DNA of 64,000 nt from JAGRGG01 sp965217265 (GCA_965217265.1 CBDCHP010000004.1:162229-226228); one strand, 5' to 3'; shown: positions 35,187 to 44,295, counted from the first letter of the stretch. Notes: generated by a model from the letters alone, not told the origin. Numbers and translations: made by a program.

Positions 35187-36800
35187 GTGGCCGAAGCCGA
35201 CGCCAAGGACCTCCTCGACGCGCACCAGGCGCTGCTCGCCAAGCGCCGGCCCTTCGAGCCCTTGTGGGACAAGCTGGCCGCGCGGGTGATGCCGGCCGGC
35301 GGGCGCTTCGCCGCAGCACTCGCCCCGGCCAAGCGCGACGACGAGGTCTACGACGCGACCGCGCTCAACGCCGTGCCGCGCTTTGCCGCCGCGATCGAGG
35401 GCATCCTCACCCCGCGCTCGGGCCGCTGGCACGACCTCGTCGCCACCGGCAAGGCCAGCGCCGACGACCGGGACGTCGGCGTCTTCCTGCACGACCTGAC
35501 CTCGCGCCTGTTTCGCGTCCGCTACAGCGGCAACGCGACCTGCGCCCAGGCGCTGCACGAGGCCTACCTCAGCCTCGCCGTCTTCGGCACCGGCGTCGTC
35601 TCGATCGAGGACGTGCCGGGGCAGACGATCCGCTACCGCGCCGTGCCGCTACGCGAGTGCTGCCTCGCCGAGGGCGCCGACGGGCAGGTCGACACGCTCC
35701 ACCGCCTGCACACGCTCACCGCGCGCCAGGCGCGGCAGGCCTACGGCGACGCGCTCCCGCCCAAGGTGGCCGATCGGGCCGAGCGCGAGCCCGAGGCGCC
35801 GGTCGAGGTGCTGCACGTCGTCATGCCGGCCGAGGAGATCGAGGCAAAGCGCAAGGACTGGCGCGGCATGGCGTTCGCCTCGGTCCACGTCCTGGTCGAG
35901 GAGCGCGTCGTCCTGCGGCGCGCGGGCTATCGCACCTTTCCCTTCGCCGCGTGCCGCTACCTGACGGCGCCCGGCGACGTCTACGGCACGGGGCCGGCGA
36001 TGCTGGCCGCGCCCTTCATCCAACTGCTCGCCAAGGCGCAGCGCTCGTTGATCTCGGCCGCCAACCGCCACGCCGAGCCGACCTACGTCAGCCACGACGA
36101 CGACCTGCCGCCGCTGCTCCTCGCCCCGAACGCGATCAACCCCGGCTGGCTCGACGCCGCCGGCAACCCGAGGATCCGAGCCCTCGACCCCGGCACGCGC
36201 TGGGACTTGGCCGAGTACCTGTTCGCCCACTGGCGCGACGGCGTCGACGACGCCTTCCTCGGCCGGCTGTTCCTGATCCTGGAGCAGACGCCGCAGATGA
36301 CCGCGACCGAGGTCCTGGAGCGGGTGCGCGAGAAGGGCACGCTGCTCGCCCCGACGGCCGGCCGGCTCCAGGGCGAACTCCTGGAGCGGATGATCGCGCG
36401 CGAACTCGACATCCTCGGTGCCGCCGGACTGCTCGACGCCATGCCCGACGCGCTGCTCGACGACGGCGGGCGGATCGTCGTGCGCTTTGATGGGCCGATG
36501 GCGCGGGCGCAGCGCGAGGAGGAGGTGGCCTTGATCCTGGCCGCCTCCGAGCGCCTGTTGCCCTTGGCGCAGTTCGACCCGAAGGCGGCCGGGGTGATCG
36601 ACTGGCGCGCCGCCGCGCGCGAGGTGGCCTTGAAGGGCGGCGTGCCGCCGGGCTTGGTGCGCAGCCAGGGCGACCTCGCGGCGATGGACGCGAAGGAGGC
36701 CCAAGCCCAGGCGCAGGCGCAAGCGCTCCAGGCGGCGCCGGGGCTCGCCGGGGCGGCGAAGGACCTGGCGCAGGCCCGCGCGGCGGGGGGGCTGGCCTGA
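35187..36800 (+). CDS. Portal protein (T7 gp8-like head-tail connector)
   Basis: This 537-residue protein matches the head-to-tail connecting proteins of T7-like phages in length (T7 gp8 has 536 residues) and in motifs: LWDKLAARVMPAGGRF, LNAVPRFAAAIEGILTPRSGRWHDL, and the LILEQTPQMTATEVLER helix. Twelve copies form the ring through which DNA enters the capsid. GTG start at 35187. The C-terminus is Gln/Ala-rich (AQAQAQAQALQAA). Its stop overlaps the lysozyme ATG. Confidence 0.92.
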   Translation: MAEADAKDLLDAHQALLAKRRPFEPLWDKLAARVMPAGGRFAAALAPAKRDDEVYDATALNAVPRFAAAIEGILTPRSGRWHDLVATGKASADDRDVGVFLHDLTSRLFRVRYSGNATCAQALHEAYLSLAVFGTGVVSIEDVPGQTIRYRAVPLRECCLAEGADGQVDTLHRLHTLTARQARQAYGDALPPKVADRAEREPEAPVEVLHVVMPAEEIEAKRKDWRGMAFASVHVLVEERVVLRRAGYRTFPFAACRYLTAPGDVYGTGPAMLAAPFIQLLAKAQRSLISAANRHAEPTYVSHDDDLPPLLLAPNAINPGWLDAAGNPRIRALDPGTRWDLAEYLFAHWRDGVDDAFLGRLFLILEQTPQMTATEVLERVREKGTLLAPTAGRLQGELLERMIARELDILGAAGLLDAMPDALLDDGGRIVVRFDGPMARAQREEEVALILAASERLLPLAQFDPKAAGVIDWRAAAREVALKGGVPPGLVRSQGDLAAMDAKEAQAQAQAQALQAAPGLAGAAKDLAQARAAGGLA

Positions 36801-37546
36801 TGGCCCCGCTCAAGCTCTCGCCCGACGGCCTCGCTTTCCTCAAGGAGCAGGAGGGGCTGCGGCTCGACGCCTACGAATGCTCGGCCGGCGTCTGGACGAT
36901 CGGCTACGGCCACACCGGGCCGGACCCCCGATCAGGTCGGGGGCAGGCTGTCGAGCCGGGGACGCGGGTCACGCAGGCCGGGGCCGAGGACCTGCTCAGG
37001 CGCGACGTCGAGCGCTTCGAGTGGGCGGTCGCCTGCCGCGCCGACGAGGGCGACTGGGTGCTCAACGGGCCGCAGTTCGACGCTCTTGTCAGCCTCGCCT
37101 TCAATATCGGCGCCCACGCCTTCGCCAAGCAATCCAGCGTCGCGCGCCTGCTCGACGACGGCGACGTCAGGGGTGCTGCCGACGCCTTCCTGCTCTGGAA
37201 CAAGACCCGCGACAAGGACGGCAAGCTCGTCGTCAGCCCCGGCCTCCAGGCCCGGCGGAAACGCGAACGCGCCCTGTTCCTGACGCCCACCGCCACGCCA
37301 CCCGAGGAGACCACGATGGCCGCGCCATCCCTGAATAGCGCCAAACCGTGGTTTGCCAGCCGGACGGTGTGGGGCGGCCTCGTCGCCGCGGTCTGCGGCC
37401 TGCTGCCCCTCCTGGGGCTCGACGTCGACGCCGGCACGCAGGGCGCCATCGCCGACGTCGCGGTGCAATCCGTCGGCGTCGCCGGCGCCGTCGCCGCGAT
37501 CGTCTTTCGCGTCAAGGCCGACAAGCGGGTCGGGCGCTCAAGGTGA
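36800..37546 (+). CDS. GH24 lysozyme with a holin-like membrane tail
   Basis: This 248-residue protein starts with a T4-type endolysin domain (about 1-160): FLKEQEGLRLDAYECSAGVW then TIGYGHT. The catalytic triad reads Glu-x8-Cys-x5-Thr, the known Cys variant of the usual Asp. A REP-like palindrome (36925-36943) lies in the frame just after the active site. Residues about 173-248 hold two hydrophobic helices (VWGGLVAAVCGLLPLLGL and VGVAGAVAAIVF) like a holin. An ATG at 37315 with GAGGAG upstream could start that part separately. Confidence 0.85.
   Translation: MAPLKLSPDGLAFLKEQEGLRLDAYECSAGVWTIGYGHTGPDPRSGRGQAVEPGTRVTQAGAEDLLRRDVERFEWAVACRADEGDWVLNGPQFDALVSLAFNIGAHAFAKQSSVARLLDDGDVRGAADAFLLWNKTRDKDGKLVVSPGLQARRKRERALFLTPTATPPEETTMAAPSLNSAKPWFASRTVWGGLVAAVCGLLPLLGLDVDAGTQGAIADVAVQSVGVAGAVAAIVFRVKADKRVGRSR
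36925..36943. repeat. REP-like palindrome 5
   Basis: CCCCCGA-TCAGG-TCGGGGG lies in frame within the lysozyme gene. It encodes a Pro/Arg/Gly-rich insert right after GYGHT. Confidence 0.7.
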
Positions 37547-37836
37547 CGACCGCCAGCCGCCTCGCCGCGTGGCGCCTCCTGCTGCTCGCCGACAAGGGCG
37601 AGCCGAGCGCGCCGGCGCAAGTCGTCCTCGACGACATCCGCCAGATGGCGAACGCCGAGTTCGCCGCCCTCGTCGACGGCCAGGGCCGGGTCGACCCGAT
37701 GAAGCTGGCGATGAAGGAGGGCGCCCTGACCCTCGTCGCGGCGATCGAGAGGCGGCTGGAGCGCGCGGCCAAGGAGCACGCGCCGGTGGGGGCGAACGCC
37801 TTCGCCGTCACGACGAACGGAGAAGCATATGGCTGA
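37543..37836 (+). CDS. Small phage structural-module protein
   Basis: This 97-residue helical protein (MTTASRLAAWRLLLLADKGE..., then LVAAIERRLERAAKEH) starts with GTG overlapping the lysozyme stop (GTGA). Its end overlaps the scaffold ATG. No family was recognised. Position between lysis and scaffold genes suggests a head or lysis accessory, such as a spanin-like or assembly protein, but no signal peptide is present. Confidence 0.6.
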   Translation: MTTASRLAAWRLLLLADKGEPSAPAQVVLDDIRQMANAEFAALVDGQGRVDPMKLAMKEGALTLVAAIERRLERAAKEHAPVGANAFAVTTNGEAYG

Positions 37837-38686
37837 CGAAGCGGCACAGACCGGCGACACGGGCGGAAACCCGCCGGCCGGGGGCAATGCACCGCCTTCG
37901 GGCACCGGCGCCAGCAACGCGGCCGCGGACTGGACCAGCGGCCTGCCGGACGACCTCAAAGGGGTGGCGGCGGCCAAGGGCTGGCGCGACCCGGCGCAGG
38001 CGGTGCAGAGCTACCAGGGGCTGGAGAAGCTCTTGGGCGCGGATCGGGCCGGGCGCACGGTCGTCATGCCCAAGGACGACGCGCCGGACGCGGAGAAGGC
38101 CGCCTTCTTCCAAAGCCTCGGCCGGCCCGAAGCGCCCGACGGCTACGGCCTGTCCACGCGCGAGGGCGCCGACCCCGCCTTCAGCGCCGAGGCGGCCAAG
38201 GCGATGTTCGAGGCCGGGTTGAGCAAGGCGCAGGCGGCCAAGCTCGCCGACTGGTTCGACGGCCAGGGCGGGGGGGCGCAGGAGGCGGCGAACGCCGACT
38301 TCGCCCGCCGCTCCGAGGCCGAGGTGAACGAGCTGAGGGCGGCCTGGGGCAAGGACGCCGACGCCCGGGTCGAGACCGCGCGCCGCTACGCCAGGCAGGC
38401 CGGCTTCGACGAGGCCGAACTCGACAAGATCGAGCGCGCCATCGGCTCACGCGCGATGCTGGAGCGCTTCGACGCCGCCGGCCGCGGCTTGATGGAGGAC
38501 ACGCAGCCGGGCGGCGGCCGGGGCTTTGATGGCAACCTGACCCCCGAAGGCGCCCGTGCGCAGCTCCGGGCGATGATGGGCGACGAGGCCTCGGTCAAGG
38601 CGCTGACGAACAAGAAGCACCCCGGCCACGGGGACGCCGTCGCCAAGAAGGCGCGGCTGGAGGCCGCGTCCGTCAACAGGGCCTGA
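37829..38686 (+). CDS. Capsid assembly scaffolding protein
   Basis: This 285-residue acidic protein has a disordered Gly/Pro/Asn N-terminus and mainly helical body (YQGLEKLLGADRAG, FSAEAAKAMFEAGLSKAQAAKLADWF), then a basic C-terminal end (LTNKKHPGHGDAVAKKARLE). This charge pattern and position just before the major capsid gene are those of T7-like scaffold proteins (gp9), whose basic C-terminus contacts the capsid. ATG overlaps the previous gene. Confidence 0.78.
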   Translation: MADEAAQTGDTGGNPPAGGNAPPSGTGASNAAADWTSGLPDDLKGVAAAKGWRDPAQAVQSYQGLEKLLGADRAGRTVVMPKDDAPDAEKAAFFQSLGRPEAPDGYGLSTREGADPAFSAEAAKAMFEAGLSKAQAAKLADWFDGQGGGAQEAANADFARRSEAEVNELRAAWGKDADARVETARRYARQAGFDEAELDKIERAIGSRAMLERFDAAGRGLMEDTQPGGGRGFDGNLTPEGARAQLRAMMGDEASVKALTNKKHPGHGDAVAKKARLEAASVNRA

Positions 38687-38700
38687 GCCTCCGACCGTTC

Positions 38701-38727
38701 GCGGACAACCCCTTCCAAGGGGTCCGC
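38701..38727 (+). terminator. Hairpin before the major capsid gene
   Basis: GCGGA...CCCCTT and AAGGGGTCCGC pair across a 2-base turn with a short bulge. It lies in the 147-base gap after the scaffold gene and may set the 5' end of a stable capsid mRNA. No T-run follows. Confidence 0.4.
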
Positions 38728-38833
38728 TGACACCGGGGAAAGACCCGGCGGCGGCCGGCCGTCCCGGCAAGAAGGCGGGTCCAGACCCTGGGCAACCCCC
38801 GACGCTCGCGTTTGAGTGTTTGAGGGATACCCC

Positions 38834-39715
38834 ATGGCGGACATCGACGTCCTTTACTCCACCCAGTTCACCTCTTCGCTGCAACTGCTCAGCCAGCAAA
38901 AGACCAGCCTGTTCGAGCCGACCGTGTCGGTCGGCAGCTACCGCGGCGAGAAGGCGCAGGTCGTCGACCACGTCGGCGAGACCGAGGCGGTCGAGCGCAC
39001 GACCAGGAACGCCGACACGCCCCTGATCGACGTGCCCTACGATACCCGCTGGGTGCAGGGCACGACCTTCGACTGGGCGACCCTGGTCGACACCGACGAC
39101 CGCTTGAAGATGCTGGTCGACCCGACATCGAGCCTGCCGATGGCGGCGCGCGCCGCCTTGAACCGCAAGAAGGACGACAAGATCGTCGCCGCCTTCGACG
39201 GGATCGCCAAGGCCGGCAAGGAGGCCAACGTCTCGGTCGCCTTTCCCGCCTCGCAGGAGGTGCCGGCCGCGACCGGCGGCAATTCGGGGATGAACTTCGG
39301 CAAGCTGCTCGGCGGCTTCGAGATCCTGCTCGGCAACGACGTCGACCTCGACGCCGAGTCGATGTGGTGCGCGCTCGGCCCCAAGCAGTACCTGGAATTG
39401 TTCCCGGCCGACGGCGGGATGCTGACCTCGACCGACTTCGTCACGATGAAGCCGGTCGAGACCGGCCGGCTCGGCCGCGTCCTCAACATGCAGTTCCTCG
39501 TCTCGACCCGGATGCTCAAGCTCGGCTCGGCGCGCAAGTGCTTCGCCTACTGCGAGAGCGGGATGCACCTGGGCGTCTGGGCCAACCAGGACGGCAAGGT
39601 CGAGCAGCGCGGCGACAAGAACTACGCCTGGCAGGTCTGGGCGACCGAGACGGTGGGGGCGACCCGCGTCGAGGAGAAGAAGGTCGTGCGCATCCTCTGC
39701 GACGAGGCCGCTTAA
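38834..39715 (+). CDS. Major capsid protein
   Basis: This 293-residue protein is of the podoviral capsid type: MADIDVLYSTQFTSSLQLLSQQ, RTTRNADTPLIDVPYDTRWV, then DWATLVDTDDRLKMLVDP and the C-terminal VWANQDGKVEQRGDKNYAWQ block with HK97-like features. It forms the icosahedral shell around the scaffold. ATG 38834 has GAGGGA eight bases upstream and is preferred to an in-frame GTG at 38816. The gene is framed by hairpins, as expected for the most highly expressed late gene. Confidence 0.88.
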   Translation: MADIDVLYSTQFTSSLQLLSQQKTSLFEPTVSVGSYRGEKAQVVDHVGETEAVERTTRNADTPLIDVPYDTRWVQGTTFDWATLVDTDDRLKMLVDPTSSLPMAARAALNRKKDDKIVAAFDGIAKAGKEANVSVAFPASQEVPAATGGNSGMNFGKLLGGFEILLGNDVDLDAESMWCALGPKQYLELFPADGGMLTSTDFVTMKPVETGRLGRVLNMQFLVSTRMLKLGSARKCFAYCESGMHLGVWANQDGKVEQRGDKNYAWQVWATETVGATRVEEKKVVRILCDEAA

Positions 39716-39733
39716 GCGGCGCGTCAACGCTTC

Positions 39734-39798
39734 GGCCGGGCTGCCGCGACCCTGGAGCCCGGCCGACCCCCGGTGAATGCGGCCGCGTTCACCGGGGG
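39734..39798 (+). terminator. Tandem hairpins after the capsid gene
   Basis: Two strong inverted repeats fill the 114-base gap: GGCCGGGCT / AGCCCGGCC (39734-39764) and CCCCCGGTGAA / TTCACCGGGGG (39767-39798, 11 perfect pairs). No T-run follows. They resemble the terminator/processing region after gene 10 of T7. Confidence 0.55.
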
Positions 39799-39829
39799 CA
39801 CCCCCCTGATCCGACCGGAGACCTGAACC

Positions 39830-40279
39830 ATGGCGATCACCGCGCAAGAGAGCGACTTCTTCACCCCGCCCAGGCGGACGAGCGAGAGCCACGGCCGCGT
39901 GCGCATCGCCCACGTTACCCACGCGCAAAAGGGCGAGGGCGCGGCCGGCAGCACGATCGACTTGTGGCGCGTGCCGCCGGGCCGCGTGCGCATCTTGGGC
40001 TACCTGTCGCGCGTCCGCACCTCGGCCTTCGGCGCCGGGCGCCAGCTCGACGTCGGGCATACGGGCTTCGCCGGGCCGAACGCGGCCGAGACGGCCCCCG
40101 ACGCCAACGCCCTGCGCGACGGCAAGGCGGTCGGCTCGGCCGGGGACTTCGCCCCGGACGCGCTCGACACGCTCTTGATCGACAGCACGGCCGGCACGAC
40201 CCTGCGCGCCACCGTCCTGGGCGGCACGATCCCCGACGGGGCTTCGATCGAGGCGACCTTCCTCTACGTCGCCGACTAG
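39830..40279 (+). CDS. Structural protein after the capsid (decoration-like)
   Basis: This 149-residue protein rich in beta strands reads MAITAQESDFFTPPRRTSES, VRIAHVTHAQKGEGAAGSTI, RVRILGYLSRVRTSAF. Proteins of this size and pattern follow the major capsid gene in many alphaproteobacterial podoviruses and are annotated as phage structural proteins. It may decorate the head. A GGAGACCTGAACC ribosome region precedes the ATG. Confidence 0.65.
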   Translation: MAITAQESDFFTPPRRTSESHGRVRIAHVTHAQKGEGAAGSTIDLWRVPPGRVRILGYLSRVRTSAFGAGRQLDVGHTGFAGPNAAETAPDANALRDGKAVGSAGDFAPDALDTLLIDSTAGTTLRATVLGGTIPDGASIEATFLYVAD

Positions 40280-40281
40280 CC

Positions 40282-40851
40282 TTGAGCGTCACGATCGCCA
40301 ACCTGGCGCTGGCGAGGCTCGGCCACACCCGGATCGAGAGCCTCGACGACGACGACCCGGCGGCGCGCTCGGTCAAGGACCTGTGGCCGGCGGCGCGCGA
40401 CGAGGAGCTGCGCCTGCACACCTGGGGCTGCGCCACGTCGAGCGTCGGGCTGCCGGCGCGGGCGGACGGCGGGCACAAGGCGATGCTCGCCGGCTTCGAG
40501 CGCGCCTACCCCCTGCCGACCGACTGCGTGCGCGTGCTCCAGGTAGGACCGAAGGGCTTTCGGCTGTGGCGGATCGAGGCGCGCGACGTCTTGAGCGACG
40601 CGATCCCGCCGCTGCCCTTGCGCTACGTCCGCCGCCTCGACGACGCGGGCCTGATGGACGCCGGCCTCGTCGCCTGCCTCGCCTTGCGCCTCGCGATCAT
40701 GCTGGCGCCGCGGCTGACGGGGGACGGGCGCCTCGGCGAGGCCCTCAAGCGCGACTACCGGGAAGCGGTGGGCCAGGCGCGGCGCGTCGACGCGATCGAG
40801 AACCCGCCCGAGCCCTTGCTGGTCCAGGTGCCCTGGCTGGAGGGGTGGTGA
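40282..40851 (+). CDS. Tail tubular protein A (T7 gp11-like adaptor)
   Basis: This 189-residue protein (T7 gp11 has 196) shows the gp11-like pattern: VTIANLALARLGHTRIESLDD, a Trp-rich helix region (LRLHTWGCATS), and YPLPTDCVRVLQVGP. It would form the ring joining the portal to the nozzle. The start is TTG at 40282, right after the previous stop; no ATG fits the conserved N-terminus. Its stop overlaps the next GTG (GTGA). Confidence 0.82.
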   Translation: MSVTIANLALARLGHTRIESLDDDDPAARSVKDLWPAARDEELRLHTWGCATSSVGLPARADGGHKAMLAGFERAYPLPTDCVRVLQVGPKGFRLWRIEARDVLSDAIPPLPLRYVRRLDDAGLMDAGLVACLALRLAIMLAPRLTGDGRLGEALKRDYREAVGQARRVDAIENPPEPLLVQVPWLEGW

Positions 40852-41129
40852 CAAACACGAACGCCGCGCCGGCCGCCGGCTGGGTGAGCGAGACGGACGC
40901 CGGCCGGTTCACGGTGGCGCTCGCCGCGCACGCGCCCGACGCCAAGGCGCTCAAGGCCCTGATCGCCGACTACCTCGAACGCTGGCCGGCGCAGGGCTAC
41001 GGCACGACCTTCGGCACGCCGCACCGCGCGCCGGACGCGGCCGAGGCAGGAGAGCCCGGCGCGTTCCATCCGTTCCATGCAGGGACCTGGACGGCCCACG
41101 GCCACCGGGCGCGGAGCGCCGGCGGGTGA
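40848..41129 (+). CDS. Small unknown tail-module protein
   Basis: This 93-residue protein starts at GTG 40848 overlapping the previous stop. It has two predicted helices (AGRFTVALAAHAPDAKALKALIADYLERW) and a His/Gly-rich tail. It resembles no recognised family. The gene keeps the GTGA overlaps on both sides, which supports that it is translated. Function unknown; an assembly factor for tail tubes is a possibility. Confidence 0.55.
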   Translation: MTNTNAAPAAGWVSETDAGRFTVALAAHAPDAKALKALIADYLERWPAQGYGTTFGTPHRAPDAAEAGEPGAFHPFHAGTWTAHGHRARSAGG

Positions 41130-43385
41130 CGAGGAAGACGTTCAAGGCGCGGCTCAACGCCGGCGAGCTGTCGCCGCTGCTCATGGCCCGCGCCGACACC
41201 AAGGTCCACGCCGACGGCTTGGCCGAGATGGCCAACTGGCTGCCCTTGACCCAGGGCGGGGCGGCGCGGCGGCCGGGGACGCGCTACGTGGGCGAGGGCC
41301 CTAGGGCGCTCGGCCGCGGCGTCCGGCTGATCCCCTTCGTCGCCGGCCCCGACGCCGCCTACGTCCTCGTCTTCACCCACCTCGCCGTCCAAGTCTGGCA
41401 GGCCGGCGGCCCCTTGCGCGGCGACGACGGCGGGCCGCTCGAACTGGCGACGCCCTACCGCTACAACGAGCTTGGCGGCCTGAGCGTGGCGCAGTCGGCC
41501 GACGTGATGTGGGTCTGCCACCCCCGCCACGGGCCGCGCCTGATCAAGCGCCTGTCGCGGGCGACCTTCGCCGTCGAGGCGTTCGACCCCGACGACGGGC
41601 CGTTCGAGGACGTCCGGCGCACCAAGCCGCAGCTGTTCACGTCGCTCGATCCGGCGATGTACGTCTACTTGAAGCCCAGCCCGAACAGCGACGGCACCCA
41701 CGACCTGACCAGCGTCAACGGGTCGGCGTTCTATTCACGACAGGAGGGCCGGCTGATCCGCCTGCGCGCGGACCTGGGCGGCCCTGATCGCGTGGCAGCC
41801 GAACCAGCCGATCGGCGGCGGCCTCCTGCGCCGCGTCGACAACCGGGTCTACCAGAAGCACGGCGCCGCCGACGGCACGACGGGCACGGTCCGGCCGACG
41901 CACACCCGCGGCACCTACCACGACGGCGGCGTGCCGTGGACCTACCTGTTCGACGGCTACCTCGTCCTGCGCGTCGAGGACTGGGTGGGCAGCACCAAGG
42001 TCAAGGTCCGCGTCGTGCCGCAACGCGACCTGGAACCCGTCTCGGCCGGGCTCTTCACGTCCTATTTCGGCCGCATCGACAACGTCGACGTCGAGTTCTC
42101 GTCCTGGGACGACTACGTCGGCTGGCCGTCCTCGGTCGCCTTTTATCAAGAGCGCCTCGTCCTCGCCCGCGGCCAGGACGTGTTCTTCAGCAAGGCCGGC
42201 GACTTCTTCGCGTTCGCCGACCAGACCGCGGGCGAGACCCTGGCCGACGACGCGATCCGTGCCACGATCGCGCAGGACCGGGTCGAGGCCGCGCGCTGGC
42301 TGGTGCCGTTCGGCGGCCGGCTGGTGATCGGCACCGAGGGCGGCCTGCTCGCCGCCGGCCCGGCGACGACGGCCGAGCCGTTCGGCCCCGGCAACCTGAA
42401 AGTCGAGCCCCTGACCCGGGTCCCTTGCGCGCCGGTCGCGCCCGCCGTCTACGAGGGCCGGCTCGCCTTCGTCCAGGGGCGGGGCTCCAAGCTGCGCGAG
42501 GCCGCCTTCGGCTACGAGGAGGACGGGCTGGTCGCGCGCGACTTCACCGTCTTGGCCGAGCATCTGGGCGAGGTGGCCTTCACCGACCTCGCCTACCAGG
42601 CCGAGCCGGACCCGACCCTGTGGCTCCTGCGCCAGGACGGCCTGCTCCTCTCCTGCACGCGCGAGGTCGGCGAGAACGTCACCGCCTGGGCGCGCCACCC
42701 GCTGCCGGCCGGCTGGGAGGTCAGGGGCCTCGCGGTCGTGCCCGAACGCGGCGCCGAGCGCGTCTGGCTGGCGCTCGTCAAACCCAGAACGACGCCCAGC
42801 AATTACGGGCAGATCACGCTCGTCCGCATCGGGCAGCGCCGCGAGGCCGAGGACGACCGCTCGGCCTGGCCCTGCCTCGACCTCGTCGCCGGGGGCTACG
42901 TCGACCACGGCGAGGACGCCGTCGCCGGGCTCGACCACCTCGAAGGCGAAGCGGTCTGGCTGCGCGTCGGCGACGGCCCCTGGCTGCCGCCGCGCAAGGT
43001 CGAGGGCGGGCGCGCGGCGCTCGCCCCGAGCGAGCGGCCCGAGCGCGGCTACGACCGGTTCGAGGCGGGCCTCGCCTACGCCTCGGAGCTGGAGCCGCCG
43101 CCCTTGAACCTGAGCGGCAAGGCGCGCGTGCATCGCGTCGGCGTCGTCGCCTTGATGCCGGCCGGGGCGGAGGGAATCGGCGTCGAGGCCGGCGCGCCCG
43201 GCGCCCTGCACCCGCTGTTCAAGACCGCGCCGGGCACACCCCCGACCGCCTCGCTGGTCCGGCGCACGGCCCACGTCGCGCACGGCGGCGGCTTCACCGA
43301 CGCGGCCAGCGTCCGGCTGGTGGCGAACGGCCCGGAGCCGCTGACGCTCTTGGCGCTCACCGCCGAGTGGGAGGCCTCGTCGTGA
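41126..43385 (+). pseudogene. Tail tubular protein B (T7 gp12-like nozzle), frameshifted
   Basis: The N-terminal part (FKARLNAGELSPLLMARADTK, then NWLPLTQGGAARRPGTRYVG, the family start) is read from GTG 41126. Near 41777-41783 (GGCGGCC) the frame must gain one extra base, after which ALIAWQPNQPIGGG leads into the rest, including YLFDGYLVLRVEDW and AFYQERLVLARGQDVFFSKAGDFFAF. Joined, it is about 752 residues, close to T7 gp12 (794). It forms the tail nozzle. Either a real mutation or one extra base in the assembly explains the break. Confidence 0.85.
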
Positions 43386-43846
43386 TCGTCCTCGAACCGC
43401 TGGAGCGCCGCCACCTCGACGAACTAGGGAGCCGCGGCGTGCAACCGTTCCAGAAGGAGCACGAGGCCAACCCGGCGACGCTCGACGCCGAGGCGGTCCT
43501 GGCGCTCGGGCCGGCGACGGCGGCGCTCTGGCACGGGGGCGTCGTCGGCGTCGGCGGCCTCGCGCACCAGTGGCCGGGCCGCGCCATCGCCTGGTGCTAC
43601 CTCGGCCCCGACGCCGGGCGCTGCATGGTGGCGCTCAGCCGCCTGGTCCGGCGCGAGGTCGAGGCGTCGGGCGTCACCAGGATCGAGGCCTACGCCGACT
43701 GCGGCTTCGCTCAGGCGCATCGCTGGCTGCGCCTGCTCGGCTTCGAGTGCGAGGCGCCGCGGATGCGCGGCTTCACCCCCGACCGGCGCGACGGCGCGCT
43801 CTACGCCAGGGTGGCCCCCCGTTCGGGGCCGGGGGCCGGGGGCTGA
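43382..43846 (+). CDS. GNAT-like internal virion/acetyltransferase-fold protein
   Basis: This 154-residue protein with GTG start overlapping the tail-tube stop has a GNAT-like order: IVLEPLERRHLDEL, ALWHGGVVGVGGLAHQWPGR, a strand MVALSRLVRREVEASG and AHRWLRLLGFECEAP near the end. Similar small proteins occupy the gp13 position in T7-like phages, where they help place internal core proteins. The full acetyl-CoA-binding motif is not evident, so catalysis is doubtful. Confidence 0.68.
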   Translation: MIVLEPLERRHLDELGSRGVQPFQKEHEANPATLDAEAVLALGPATAALWHGGVVGVGGLAHQWPGRAIAWCYLGPDAGRCMVALSRLVRREVEASGVTRIEAYADCGFAQAHRWLRLLGFECEAPRMRGFTPDRRDGALYARVAPRSGPGAGG

Positions 43847-44295
43847 TGTCCGGCGTCGAGCACCTCGTCGCCGGCGAGGCGGCGGCGCAGCAGGCCGAGA
43901 GCGCCGCCGACGCCGCCAAGTACAACGCCGCGATCCAAGAGCAGAACGCGGGGCTCGCCAGGGCGCAGGGCGCCGAGGCGCAGGGGCGGGCCGCCGCCGG
44001 GCACCGCCGGGTCAACGCCAAGTTCCGCGCCGCGCTCGCCGGGCAGGGGATCACCGGGGCGGGCTCGGCCTTCGACCTCTACCAGGACAACCTCGAACAG
44101 CAGGACCTGGAGCTGCGCGACCTGCGCTACCAGTCCGAGCTGGAGGCGCGCGGCCTGATGGCCGAGGCCGAGCGCTCGCGCTTCGAGGGCCGGGCGGCCA
44201 AGGCGGCAAAGCGCAACGCACGGGTCGGGGCCGCCGTCGGCGCCGCGACGGCGACGGTGAAGGACGCCGCGATGATCTACGGCGGCGGCGGATGA
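43846..44295 (+). CDS. Internal virion protein (gp14-like)
   Basis: This 149-residue Ala/Gln-rich helical protein (EHLVAGEAAAQQAESAADAA, then ALAGQGITGAGSAFDLYQDN, QQDLELRDLRYQSELEARGL) has the composition and place of T7 gp14, an ejection protein that enters the outer membrane. A hydrophobic Ala/Gly-rich C-terminus (VGAAVGAATATVKDAAM) could insert into membranes. The start overlaps the previous stop by one base. Confidence 0.75.
   Translation: MSGVEHLVAGEAAAQQAESAADAAKYNAAIQEQNAGLARAQGAEAQGRAAAGHRRVNAKFRAALAGQGITGAGSAFDLYQDNLEQQDLELRDLRYQSELEARGLMAEAERSRFEGRAAKAAKRNARVGAAVGAATATVKDAAMIYGGGG

Noticed and set aside
38447..40060. Minus-strand frame of about 537 codons across the capsid region
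   Set aside because: It runs antisense to scaffold, capsid and decoration genes and through hairpins; composition is typical of high-GC shadow frames.
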